Shown here in pieces: positions 1-6,453 of a DNA stretch of 11,433 nucleotides (the first letter of the stretch is position 1; each line of letters begins with the position of its first letter). A model generated the notes under the pieces. That model searched no databases. It had not been told where the DNA came from and saw only the letters and a list, made by a program, of their open reading frames with translations. The stretch covers positions 1 through 11,433 of the forward strand of contig VGVU01000038.1 in the NCBI GenBank assembly GCA_016873905.1, written 5' to 3'. Position numbers and translations under genes: made by a program. The stretch is from Betaproteobacteria bacterium (GTDB lineage Bacteria > Pseudomonadota > Gammaproteobacteria > Burkholderiales > Thiobacillaceae).

Positions 1-909
1 CCGGAAGATCGGCGCGGTGTCGCGGAGATCAAGGCGCGATTGGTGGCGCGCGGTTGGCAGGAGGTGATTACCTACAGCTTTATTGATCCCGCCGATGCGG
101 CCCTGTTTTCTGGGGATGCCGCCGCCATCACCCTGCTGAATCCGATCTCCAGCCCGTTGTCGGTGATGCGTGCAAGCCTGTTGCCGGGCCTGGTGCAGAC
201 CCTGCGTCACAACCTGAATCATGGCCAGGAACGCCTGCGCATTTTCGAGGCCGGCCGCTGTTTTACCGGCGTGGAGGCGAACGCTCAGCCGCAGCGCGTG
301 GCCGGTCTGCTCTACGGCGCTGCGCAGCCTGAACAATGGGGTGCGGCGACGCGGCCGGCTGACTTCTTCGACATCAAGGCCGAGGTGGAGTCGCTGGTGG
401 CGCCGCAGACCCTGAGCTTCCGCAACGAATCTCATCCGGCCCTGCATCCTGGGCAGGGTGCGCGCTTGTATCTGGGCGACCAGGCGGTCGGCTGGATGGG
501 TGCCCTGCATCCGCGTCTGGTGCAGACGCTCGGCCTGGCCCGGACCCCGCTGGGGTTCGAGATGGATCTTGCAACCCTCACGGCCGTCTCGCTCCAGTCG
601 TATTCCAGCGTGCCTCACCTGCCCGCCGTACGCCGGGATCTGGCCGTGCTGGTGGATGCGGACCTGGCTGTGGGTACGCTATTGGATACGCTGCGTGCCG
701 ACCTGCCGGCGGCTGTGACGGCCGTTGACCTGTTCGATGTCTATCGCGGCAAGGGTCTTCCGGAAGGCAAAAAGAGCCTTGCCTTCAAGGTGTTATTGCA
801 ACATACTGAGAAAACATTTACCGACGCGGAAATCGATGCCCTGATCGGCCAGGTCCTGAACCGGATGGCTGATTTGTCGGGCGCGGTCTTGCGCGGAGGG
901 GAGTCTTGA
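1..909 (+). CDS. pheT: Phenylalanyl-tRNA synthetase beta subunit, C-terminal 302 residues (5' truncated by window edge)
   Basis: PheT is the beta subunit of the cytoplasmic alpha2-beta2 enzyme that charges tRNA-Phe with phenylalanine. The reading frame is open from base 1 to a TGA at 907-909, so the start lies outside the window. The visible 302 residues are a bit over a third of a typical protein of about 790 residues. They cover the catalytic-like core, with the family signature NPISSPLSVMRASLLPGL near residues 50-70, RIFEAGR and HPGQ. The FDX-ACB (B8) tRNA-binding domain follows over about the last 95 residues, recognisable by HLPAVRRDLAVLV and DLFDVYRGKGLPEGKKSLAF. The editing (B3/4) and B5 domains would lie upstream. 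The next gene, ihfA, starts 7 bases after the stop, which is the classic pheST-ihfA operon order. Nothing looks damaged. The identification is firm. Confidence 0.97.
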   Translation, partial: PEDRRGVAEIKARLVARGWQEVITYSFIDPADAALFSGDAAAITLLNPISSPLSVMRASLLPGLVQTLRHNLNHGQERLRIFEAGRCFTGVEANAQPQRVAGLLYGAAQPEQWGAATRPADFFDIKAEVESLVAPQTLSFRNESHPALHPGQGARLYLGDQAVGWMGALHPRLVQTLGLARTPLGFEMDLATLTAVSLQSYSSVPHLPAVRRDLAVLVDADLAVGTLLDTLRADLPAAVTAVDLFDVYRGKGLPEGKKSLAFKVLLQHTEKTFTDAEIDALIGQVLNRMADLSGAVLRGGES

Positions 910-916
910 GACCATC

Positions 917-1252
917 GTGACGACAACACACATGACTACGCAAGCGACGCTGACAAAGGCCGAACTGGCCAACGAACTGTTCGAGAAACTGGGCCTGAAC
1001 AAGCGTGAGGCCAAGGATATGGTCGAATCCTTCTTCGAGGAGATTCGCGCGGCCCTTGAGCAAGGCGATGTCGTCAAGCTCTCCGGCTTCGGCAATTTCC
1101 AGCTTCGCGATAAGTCACAACGCCCGGGTCGGAATCCAAAGACGGGCGAAGAAATGCCAATCTCCGCGCGCCGCGTGGTGATCTTCCACGCCAGCCAGAA
1201 GATGAAGAGCCAGATCGAGACGATTGATGCCGGATCTATTGCCCAGCAGTGA
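917..1252 (+). CDS. ihfA: Integration host factor alpha subunit
   Basis: IhfA pairs with IhfB to form IHF, a sequence-specific DNA-bending protein used in nucleoid structure, recombination and activation of many promoters. The protein is a full-length HU/IHF fold. It carries LTKAELANELFEKLGLNKREAK at the N-terminus, VKLSGFGNFQLRDK, and the beta-arm RPGRNPKTGEEMP (residues 69-81), whose proline intercalates in DNA. These match IhfA better than IhfB or HU. The start is uncertain. The GTG at 917 gives 111 residues, and the purine-rich GGAGGGGAG at 895-903 lies 13 bases upstream. The in-frame ATG at 932 gives 106 residues, nearer the usual size, but has no obvious ribosome site of its own. The 3' end overlaps the next gene by 26 bases. 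IHF alpha is normally cotranscribed with pheST. Confidence 0.95.
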   Translation: MTTTHMTTQATLTKAELANELFEKLGLNKREAKDMVESFFEEIRAALEQGDVVKLSGFGNFQLRDKSQRPGRNPKTGEEMPISARRVVIFHASQKMKSQIETIDAGSIAQQ

Positions 1253-1709
1253 GCTGCCCCCCATCCCGGCGAAGCGTTACTTCACCATTGGTGAGGTGAG
1301 TGAGCTCTGCGGCGTCAAACCGCATGTGTTGCGTTACTGGGAGCAGGAATTTACCCAGCTGAAACCCGTCAAACGGCGCGGCAACCGCCGCTATTACCAG
1401 CATCATGAAGTCATGCTGGTGCGCCACATCCGGGAACTGCTCTACGAGCAGGGATTTACCATCAACGGGGCGCGCAACAAGCTGGGCCAGGAAAAGGGCT
1501 TTGACTCGCTCTTTGAGATGCACGCCGAACCCGTTGTGCCGGCCCAGTCGGCGGCGCCTGCTGTAACCCCTGTAACCTCTGTGGCACCGTCGGCGCTTGA
1601 TTCTGTTGCGCCCCTCCGTGTCTCGTCAGCGGCAGGGACGCTGGATATGGCCCACATCAAGCAGGAAATTGCTGCGATCCTGGAATTGTTGCGCGGTCGT
1701 GACGCCTGA
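1227..1709 (+). CDS. MerR-family transcriptional regulator of the ihfA-linked type
   Basis: This 160-residue protein has a MerR-type winged helix-turn-helix at residues 18-86. It contains YFTIGEVSELCGVKPHVLRYWE, then RRGNRRYYQHHEVMLVRHIRELLYEQGFTINGARN. A Pro/Ala/Val-rich linker follows (about 101-136), and a short terminal helix IKQEIAAILELLRG (about 144-157) could dimerise. There are no effector-binding cysteines in the linker, so a metal sensor of the MerR/CueR kind is unlikely. Its ligand and targets are unknown. Genes of this type sit directly after ihfA in many Beta- and Gammaproteobacteria. I chose ATG 1227 because the protein otherwise begins just before the conserved PPIPAKRYFT. A TTG one codon upstream (1224) is possible. 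The start lies inside ihfA in a different frame, suggesting translational coupling. A terminator follows the stop. Confidence 0.9.
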   Translation: MPDLLPSSELPPIPAKRYFTIGEVSELCGVKPHVLRYWEQEFTQLKPVKRRGNRRYYQHHEVMLVRHIRELLYEQGFTINGARNKLGQEKGFDSLFEMHAEPVVPAQSAAPAVTPVTSVAPSALDSVAPLRVSSAAGTLDMAHIKQEIAAILELLRGRDA

Positions 1710-1717
1710 ATTTTGGC

Positions 1718-1751
1718 GGATGATCCGATAAATCCGGGTCATTTTCTATTT
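1718..1751 (+). terminator. Rho-independent terminator after the merR-like gene
   Basis: The arm ATGATCCG (1720-1727) pairs with CGGGTCAT (1735-1742) to give an 8-bp stem with one G-T pair and a 7-base loop. Two more G-T pairs are possible at the base. The stem runs straight into TTTTCTATTT. It lies 8 bases after the stop codon at 1709 and probably ends the pheT-ihfA-merR transcript before the tRNA promoter. Confidence 0.7.
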
Positions 1752-1777
1752 ACCCGCACGCCGGCAATCCGTATAAT
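1749..1777 (+). promoter_or_regulatory. Sigma-70 promoter for the tRNA-Pro gene
   Basis: A perfect -10 hexamer TATAAT (1772-1777) is preceded, with a 17-base spacer, by TTTACC (1749-1754), which matches 4 of 6 bases of the -35 consensus. The -10 is 12 bases upstream of the mature tRNA end. The bases just after it (GCGGCGC) form a GC-rich discriminator, as is usual for stable-RNA promoters under stringent control. The -35 overlaps the T-tract of the terminator. Regulation is inferred from the discriminator only. Confidence 0.75.
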
Positions 1778-1789
1778 GCGGCGCTTGTT

Positions 1790-1866
1790 CGGGGCGTAGC
1801 GCAGCCTGGTAGCGCACCTGCATGGGGTGCAGGGGGTCGCGAGTTCGAATCCCGCCGCTCCGACCA
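1790..1866 (+). tRNA. tRNA-Pro, anticodon GGG
   Basis: The 77-base gene folds into a full cloverleaf. The acceptor stem CGGGGCG/CGCTCCG (1790-1796 with 1856-1862) has one G-T pair. The D stem is GCGC/GCGC with loop AGCCTGGTA. The anticodon stem CCTGC/GCAGG encloses loop ATGGGGT, placing GGG at 1824-1826. The variable loop is GGGTC, and the T loop TTCGAAT is at 1844-1850. The discriminator is A and CCA is encoded (1864-1866). It reads proline codons CCC and CCU. The C1 start and A73 are typical of tRNA-Pro. One A-C mismatch is seen in the T stem (GCGAG against CCCGC). A tRNA-Pro after the ihfA-linked merR gene is, as I recall, also found in Pseudomonas. Confidence 0.96.
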
Positions 1867-1914
1867 AATTCTTGCCGTATTCCTGTTTTTCCCATTTTTC
1901 AGCGGCATGCCGAG

Positions 1915-2658
1915 ATGCGGATTCTGCTCAGCAATGATGACGGTTATTTCGCGCCCGGCCTGACGATTCTTGCCGAGACGCTGTCAGCCCACGGACACGA
2001 CATCGTGGTGGTGGCCCCCGATCTTGATCGCAGCGGTGCCAGCAATTCCCTGACCCTTGATCGCCCCCTTTCGGTACGCACTGCGCCGAACGGCTTCATC
2101 CATGTCAACGGTACACCGACCGACTGCGTGCATTTGGCCGTGACGGGCCTGTTGCCTGAATTGCCGGAGATGGTGATTTCCGGGATTAATCATGGCCCGA
2201 ACATGGGCGATGACACGGTTTATTCGGGCACGGTGGCCGCCGCGACCGAGGGTTTCCTGCTGGGCCTGCCTGCCATTGCGGTTTCGCTGGCTCATGGCGA
2301 CGGGGCTCATTTTGCGGCTGCCGCCGAGGTGGTTTCTGGCCTGGTGGCGCGTTTTATGCGCAGCCCGGTGCAGCAACCGATGCTGCTCAATGTCAATATC
2401 CCGGACCGGCCATTGGCCGAACTAGGCCCCATCAAGGTGACGCGTCTGGGCAAGCGCCACAAGGCTCAGAATACCGTGCGCACGGTCAATCCGCGTAACC
2501 AGGCCATGTACTGGATCGGAGCCGCGAGCGGGGCGCAGGATGGAGGCCCCGGTACGGATTTCCATGCGCTTGCTGAAGGGTGCATCTCGGTGACTCCGCT
2601 GCAACTGGATCTCACCCACTACGGCCAGATGGCTTTGGTTGAGGATTGGCTGCAATGA
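1915..2658 (+). CDS. surE: 5'/3'-nucleotidase (survival protein) SurE
   Basis: SurE is a divalent-metal-dependent phosphatase that removes phosphate from nucleoside 5'- and 3'-monophosphates, and in E. coli also from short polyphosphate. It matters for stationary-phase survival. The 247-residue protein is full length. It shows the N-terminal signature MRILLSNDDG, giving metal ligands D8 and D9. S40 lies in DRSGASNSLT and N92 in SGINHGPNMGDD, completing the usual metal site. YSGTVAAATEG and the late GPGTDFHAL are also family motifs. ATG 1915 was chosen because the protein then begins exactly at the conserved MRILLSNDDG. The frame stays open upstream into the tRNA gene, but that is not coding. 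A nearby ATG at 1907 is out of frame. The stop overlaps the start of pcm as ATGA. The ribosome site is weak. Confidence 0.96.
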   Translation: MRILLSNDDGYFAPGLTILAETLSAHGHDIVVVAPDLDRSGASNSLTLDRPLSVRTAPNGFIHVNGTPTDCVHLAVTGLLPELPEMVISGINHGPNMGDDTVYSGTVAAATEGFLLGLPAIAVSLAHGDGAHFAAAAEVVSGLVARFMRSPVQQPMLLNVNIPDRPLAELGPIKVTRLGKRHKAQNTVRTVNPRNQAMYWIGAASGAQDGGPGTDFHALAEGCISVTPLQLDLTHYGQMALVEDWLQ

Positions 2659-3323
2659 TGCACGGTGTCGGCATTGGCATGACTTCGCAGCGCACCCGGA
2701 TGCGCATGATCGAGCGCCTGCGCGAACAGGGCATTCAGGATCCTCTGGTGCTGGCCGCCATGGGTCAGATCTCGCGGCACCTGTTTGTCGAGCCCGTATT
2801 GCAGAGCCGTGCCTACGATGACACCGCGCTGCCCATCGGCCAGGGACAGACCATCTCCAGCCCCTATATCGTGGCCCTGACCTGTGAGTTGGCCTGCCAG
2901 GGGCGCAAGCTGGACAAGGTGCTGGAGGTAGGCGGGGGATGTGGCTATCAGGCGGCGGTGTTGTCCAAGCTGGCCAAATCGGTGTTCAGCCTGGAACGCA
3001 TCGCCAGACTGGTGGGCACGGCGCGCAGCAATCTGCAGACGATGCATATCGGCAATGTCACGATTCGCAATACGGATGGCACTCACGGTTATGCGCGCGA
3101 GGCGCCTTATGACGCCATTGTCGTGGCCGCTGCCATGCCGATGATCTCTCCGGAGCTAAAGGCCCAACTCAAGGCGGGTGGCCGGCTGATTGCCCCGGTT
3201 GGGATTGGTGACCTGCAACAACTGGTCCTGGTCGAGGCCCACGAAGAGGATGGCGAGCGATCCTACAGTGAACGCATCCTTGAGGCCGTCAAGTTTGTGC
3301 CCCTGCTTGCGGGCCTCTCCTGA
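2655..3323 (+). CDS. pcm: Protein-L-isoaspartate O-methyltransferase
   Basis: Pcm is a cytosolic repair enzyme. It methylates abnormal L-isoaspartyl residues in aged proteins with S-adenosylmethionine, starting their return to aspartate. The 222-residue protein has the family signature ALPIGQGQTISSPYIVA (residues 58-74), the SAM-binding loop VLEVGGGCGYQAAVL (89-103) in place of the more usual GTGSGYQ, and the late APYDAIVVAAAMP. It ends with the typical EAVKFVPLL. I chose ATG 2655 because it overlaps the surE stop as ATGA, sits after GAGGA (2641-2645), and keeps the GIGMTSQRTR stretch that I recall from betaproteobacterial homologues. ATG 2658 and ATG 2679 are alternatives. It is the second gene of the surE-pcm-nlpD-rpoS string. 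Confidence 0.95.
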   Translation: MMHGVGIGMTSQRTRMRMIERLREQGIQDPLVLAAMGQISRHLFVEPVLQSRAYDDTALPIGQGQTISSPYIVALTCELACQGRKLDKVLEVGGGCGYQAAVLSKLAKSVFSLERIARLVGTARSNLQTMHIGNVTIRNTDGTHGYAREAPYDAIVVAAAMPMISPELKAQLKAGGRLIAPVGIGDLQQLVLVEAHEEDGERSYSERILEAVKFVPLLAGLS

Positions 3324-3347
3324 AGCGATTGGCGGGGTAGGGTGGTC

Positions 3348-4118
3348 ATGAAACTCCACTTTGCCTCTGTTTTTCTTGCCGCTTTGGCCCTGTCTGGCTG
3401 TGGGGGTGCGAGTCGGAGCGGCGTGCAGGCCCCGGTCCAGAAGGTGGGCGGGGCCAGCCCGGTCTCTTCGGGATTCAAGCAGGGGCCCGGCCTGCGTACG
3501 CATCAGGTCAAAGCGGGTGAGACCCTGCATGCCATTGCCTTTGAGAGGGGCGTGGATATCAACGATCTGGCGGCCTGGAATGGATTATCTGAAAAGTCGC
3601 GCATCCGGGCCGGTCAGGCTCTCCTGGTCGAGCCACCGGCGGCGCCCATTGGCGAGGCGGGGGCGCCGGAGGCGTACTCGGGTCGCGTTGCGCGTGAGCG
3701 GGTGCCGGTGAAGCCTGCCACCCCTGCGGTCAAGGTTCCTGTGGCCGTTGCCAGTGGTTGGATCTGGCCGGTCAAGGGGCAGGTGACGCGTGGCTTCGAG
3801 CCGCGTCAGGGCAGCAAGGGACTGGACATCGTGGCGGCCGAGGGGATGCCGGTCAACGCTGCCGCCGCCGGCGAGGTGGTGTATGCCGGACATGGCTTGC
3901 GCGGATACGGAAATTTGATCATCCTTAAGCACAACTCGACGACCCTGTCGGCCTATGCGCACCAATCTCGACTGCTTGTTTCCGAGGGCCAGCAGGTCTT
4001 GCGTGGCCAGCCGATTGGCGAGATGGGCGGCACCGATGCTGACCGCATCAAGCTGCATTTTCAGATTCGGGAGTTTGGCGAGCCCGTGGATCCCCGGTCC
4101 TATTTGCCCAAGGTGTGA
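3348..4118 (+). CDS. nlpD: NlpD-type outer-membrane lipoprotein (LysM and degenerate M23/LytM domain)
   Basis: NlpD is a lipoprotein that activates a periplasmic N-acetylmuramoyl-L-alanine amidase (AmiC in E. coli) for septal peptidoglycan splitting. The 256-residue protein has a short lipoprotein signal with lipobox LSGC, giving lipidated C18. Glycine at +2 argues for outer-membrane sorting. A LysM peptidoglycan-binding domain spans about residues 51-95 (THQVKAGETLHAIA to RAGQALLV). A Pro/Ala/Val-rich linker follows, then an M23/LytM domain at about 137-254. In that domain D160, H205 and H237 remain, but the first zinc histidine is S156 and the first histidine of HxH is K235, so it should not be catalytic. 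ATG 3348 follows GGGGTAGGG at a good distance; an in-frame GTG lies two codons upstream. rpoS follows after 3 bases, and in E. coli the main rpoS promoter lies inside nlpD. Confidence 0.94.
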   Translation: MKLHFASVFLAALALSGCGGASRSGVQAPVQKVGGASPVSSGFKQGPGLRTHQVKAGETLHAIAFERGVDINDLAAWNGLSEKSRIRAGQALLVEPPAAPIGEAGAPEAYSGRVARERVPVKPATPAVKVPVAVASGWIWPVKGQVTRGFEPRQGSKGLDIVAAEGMPVNAAAAGEVVYAGHGLRGYGNLIILKHNSTTLSAYAHQSRLLVSEGQQVLRGQPIGEMGGTDADRIKLHFQIREFGEPVDPRSYLPKV

Positions 4119-4121
4119 AGA

Positions 4122-5063
4122 ATGAGTGAGATGCAGGAAGAACCGGTCTTGCCGGAGCCGTTTCAGGAATCGGATCAGGAGCCGTTTCAGAGCGATTTCC
4201 CTACCACGGCGGGGTATCTGGAGGCCAATGAAGAGACGCAGGATGTCACTCAGCTCTATCTGAACGATATTGGCCGCGAGCCCTTGTTGACGGCGGCCGA
4301 GGAAGCGGTCTTGACCCATCGGGTGCGTGAAGGCGATTTTGATGCGCGCCAGAGCATGATCGAACACAACCTGCGCCTGGTGGTCAAGATTGCCAAGCAC
4401 TACCTGCATCGCGGCCTGACCCTGATGGATCTGGTTGAGGAAGGCAATCTTGGCCTGATCCATGCGCTGGAAAAGTTCGATCCGGAACGGGGTTTCCGTT
4501 TTTCAACTTATGCGACCTGGTGGATCCGTCAGAACATCGAGCGCGCCATCATGAACCAGTCGCGTACGGTGCGTTTGCCGGTGCACATCATCAAGGAACT
4601 CAACATCTGCCTGCGCGCCCAGCGCCATCTGGAGGCGCATGGCCACGAGCATGTCCGTCCGACCGCGATTGCCGATTTGACCGGACTGCCGCTTGAGGTT
4701 GTACAGCGGGTGATGACACTGAACGAGCGGACGGCCTCCATTGATGCGCCACTGGATGTGAGCGGCACCCTGTCCCTGGCGGACACGCTCCCGGATGAGG
4801 TTGGTTTGTCGCCCGACGAGACCCTTGCCCACGCCGAGATTCAGCGTTTTGTCCAGGCCTGGATTGCGGAACTTCCTGAAAAACATCGCTGGGTGATTGA
4901 GCGTCGTTTTGGGCTCAATGGCCAGGATGTGTACACCCTGGAGGCACTCTCGGAGGAGATGGGGGTGACCCGTGAACGGGTGCGCCAGATTCAGATTGAT
5001 GCCCTGCGCGTCTTGCGCAGTATCCTGCGGCGCAACGGCATCTCGCGCGAGGGCGTGCTGTGA
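4122..5063 (+). CDS. rpoS: RNA polymerase sigma factor RpoS (sigma-38)
   Basis: RpoS directs RNA polymerase to general-stress and stationary-phase promoters. The 313-residue protein is close to the usual 310-330. Region 1.2 is at about 41-71 (DVTQLYLNDIGREPLLTAAEE). Regions 2.1-2.4 span about 80-152, with NLRLVVKIAKHY, DLVEEGNLGLIHALEKFDPE, GFRFSTYATWWIRQNIERAI and RTVRLPVHI. Region 3 follows. Region 4 runs from about 240 to 303 and ends in the -35-binding helix-turn-helix TLEALSEEMGVTRERVRQIQ. K158 in HIIKEL aligns with E. coli K173, known for RssB recognition and extended -10 contact. Lack of a long acidic region 1.1 separates it from RpoD. The first 40 residues are acidic and contain a short repeat EPFQ(E/S). 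The GTGA at 5060-5063 overlaps the next gene. Confidence 0.96.
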   Translation: MSEMQEEPVLPEPFQESDQEPFQSDFPTTAGYLEANEETQDVTQLYLNDIGREPLLTAAEEAVLTHRVREGDFDARQSMIEHNLRLVVKIAKHYLHRGLTLMDLVEEGNLGLIHALEKFDPERGFRFSTYATWWIRQNIERAIMNQSRTVRLPVHIIKELNICLRAQRHLEAHGHEHVRPTAIADLTGLPLEVVQRVMTLNERTASIDAPLDVSGTLSLADTLPDEVGLSPDETLAHAEIQRFVQAWIAELPEKHRWVIERRFGLNGQDVYTLEALSEEMGVTRERVRQIQIDALRVLRSILRRNGISREGVL

Positions 5064-5740
5064 GCCTGACGGGGGAGAAACTGTCCGCCCCGGATTGGGA
5101 TAGGATCGATACGGTCCTTCTCGATATGGACGGCACGCTGCTTGATCTCCACTACGACAACCATTTCTGGCAGCGCTATGTCCCTGAGTGTTTTGCCGCG
5201 CGTCACGGTTTGTCTCTGGCTGAGGGCCATGCCGAGTGCTTCCGTCGCTACGATGCGGTCGCAGGGACGCTGAACTGGTATTGCGTCGATTACTGGACGG
5301 AGGCGCTGAACCTCGATATCGCCCAGCTCAAGGAAGAAGTGGCGCATCTGATTGCCGTGCATCCGGCGGTGCCGGCCTTTCTCTCGGCCTTGCGCGCCAC
5401 GCGTCGGCGTACGGTGCTGGTGACCAACGCGCATCACAAGAGCCTGGCCCTGAAGATGCGGCACACCGGTCTGAGCAACCATTTCGACGCCATGTACACC
5501 TCGCACGCCTTTGGGATGGCCAAGGAGAATCCTGCGTTCTGGCCGGCCTTGCGAGCGGTGGAGCCGTTTGATCCTGAACGCACGCTCCTGATTGATGATA
5601 GTTTGCCAGTCCTTGACTCGGCCCGAACCTACGGGATTGCCCATCTGTGGGCCATTCTGAAACCCGATACCCAGTTGCCCATCAAGGCTGTTGGCGTTTA
5701 TCCTGCGGTGCAACATTTTGCGGAGATCCTTCCTTCATGA
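5060..5740 (+). CDS. HAD-superfamily nucleotidase, YrfG (GMP/IMP nucleotidase)-like
   Basis: This 226-residue protein is a HAD hydrolase. Motif I is DMDGT (D22 nucleophile, D24 acid/base), motif II is VTNA (T122), motif III is K155 in MAKE, and motif IV is LIDDS (D179, D180). The stretches DTVLLDMDGTLLDL, FDN/YDNHFWQ, TLNWYCVDYW and NAH-KSLALKMRHTGL resemble E. coli YrfG, which hydrolyses GMP and IMP. The same substrate here is an inference. There is no signal peptide, so it is cytosolic. The start is the GTG at 5060 whose last bases form the rpoS stop (GTGA), so translation is probably coupled to rpoS. Its own stop overlaps the next start as ATGA. In E. coli yrfG sits beside hslR/hslO, so the place after rpoS is different. 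Confidence 0.88.
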   Translation: MSLTGEKLSAPDWDRIDTVLLDMDGTLLDLHYDNHFWQRYVPECFAARHGLSLAEGHAECFRRYDAVAGTLNWYCVDYWTEALNLDIAQLKEEVAHLIAVHPAVPAFLSALRATRRRTVLVTNAHHKSLALKMRHTGLSNHFDAMYTSHAFGMAKENPAFWPALRAVEPFDPERTLLIDDSLPVLDSARTYGIAHLWAILKPDTQLPIKAVGVYPAVQHFAEILPS

Positions 5741-6453
5741 GCCCTACCACCGGTCATGTTCAACCCGCCAAACCCAGCGATGCAGAGTTGGGCGTTATGC
5801 GCCGCTCCTATCTCTTCGCGGGTCTGGAAGATGCCGATTACGCGGATATTTGCGCGCACACGGGAATCTTGACCCTGCCTTCCGGGCAGATGGTGTTTGC
5901 CCAGAACACCCCGTTGACCGCGATTTTTTGGGTCGTCGAGGGCATGGTCAAGCTGACCCGGATCTCACCGCAAGGCGACGAGAAGGTGATTGAGTTGATT
6001 AGCCCCGGGCGTTTTTTTGCCGAGGCGGTCCTCTTTATGGGTAACGGCTATCCGGTCAATGCGGTTGCCCAGGGGGCTTGTCGCCTGATCAGTGTGGATG
6101 CCGCGCATCTCAAGGACTGGCTGGCGCAGGATACGCAACGCTGTTTCCGCATGATGGCGGGCATTAGCATGCGTTTGCATAAATTGGTGGCGGATATTGA
6201 CCGACTGACCCTGATGAAGGGTACGGACCGCTTGCTCCAATACCTCGTTGACCATTCGGAGCCCGATGACTCGGGGAGCACGGTGGTGGAGTTCGAGGCC
6301 CCCAAGCAAGTGATTGCCTCGCGGATCGGCATCAAGCCTGAGACCCTGTCCCGTCTGTTGCACAAGCTGACCGATCAGGGCTGTATCGAGGTGCGCGGGG
6401 CCAAGGTGGTCATTACCGACATCGAGCGTATGCGCCAGATTAAGCTGGATTGA
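5737..6453 (+). CDS. Crp/Fnr-family transcriptional regulator, DNR-like
   Basis: This 238-residue regulator has a cyclic-nucleotide-type beta-roll at about residues 26-125 (YLFAGL, FAQNTPLTAIFWVVEGMVKL, GDEKVIELISPGRFFAEAVLF). A dimerisation helix spans about 126-160 and a C-terminal helix-turn-helix about 188-212. The recognition helix KPETLSRLLHKL carries E202, S205 and R206, the ExxSR set of FNR rather than the RExxGR of CRP. A TTGAT-N4-ATCAA type site is therefore expected. Only four scattered cysteines (C39, C115, C136, C216) are present, without the N-terminal cluster that binds FNR's iron-sulfur centre. The overall look, especially GRFFAEAV-F, recalls Pseudomonas DNR, a nitric-oxide-responsive heme regulator, but the signal here is unproven. 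ATG 5737 overlaps the nucleotidase stop as ATGA. Upstream in-frame codons overlap that gene deeply and were rejected. Confidence 0.88.
   Translation: MSPTTGHVQPAKPSDAELGVMRRSYLFAGLEDADYADICAHTGILTLPSGQMVFAQNTPLTAIFWVVEGMVKLTRISPQGDEKVIELISPGRFFAEAVLFMGNGYPVNAVAQGACRLISVDAAHLKDWLAQDTQRCFRMMAGISMRLHKLVADIDRLTLMKGTDRLLQYLVDHSEPDDSGSTVVEFEAPKQVIASRIGIKPETLSRLLHKLTDQGCIEVRGAKVVITDIERMRQIKLD

Noticed and set aside
1822..1914. N-terminal extension of surE upstream to 1822
   Set aside because: The extension would be coded inside the tRNA-Pro gene, and SurE proteins begin at MRILLSNDDG, which starts at ATG 1915.
3585..4463. Long open frame on the minus strand opposite nlpD and rpoS
   Set aside because: It is antisense to two strongly supported genes, spans their junction and shows no family motif.
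5647..5736. N-terminal extension of the Crp/Fnr regulator into the nucleotidase gene
   Set aside because: ATG 5737 makes a standard ATGA overlap with the preceding stop, while the extra 30 residues do not resemble the family and overlap a conserved gene end.
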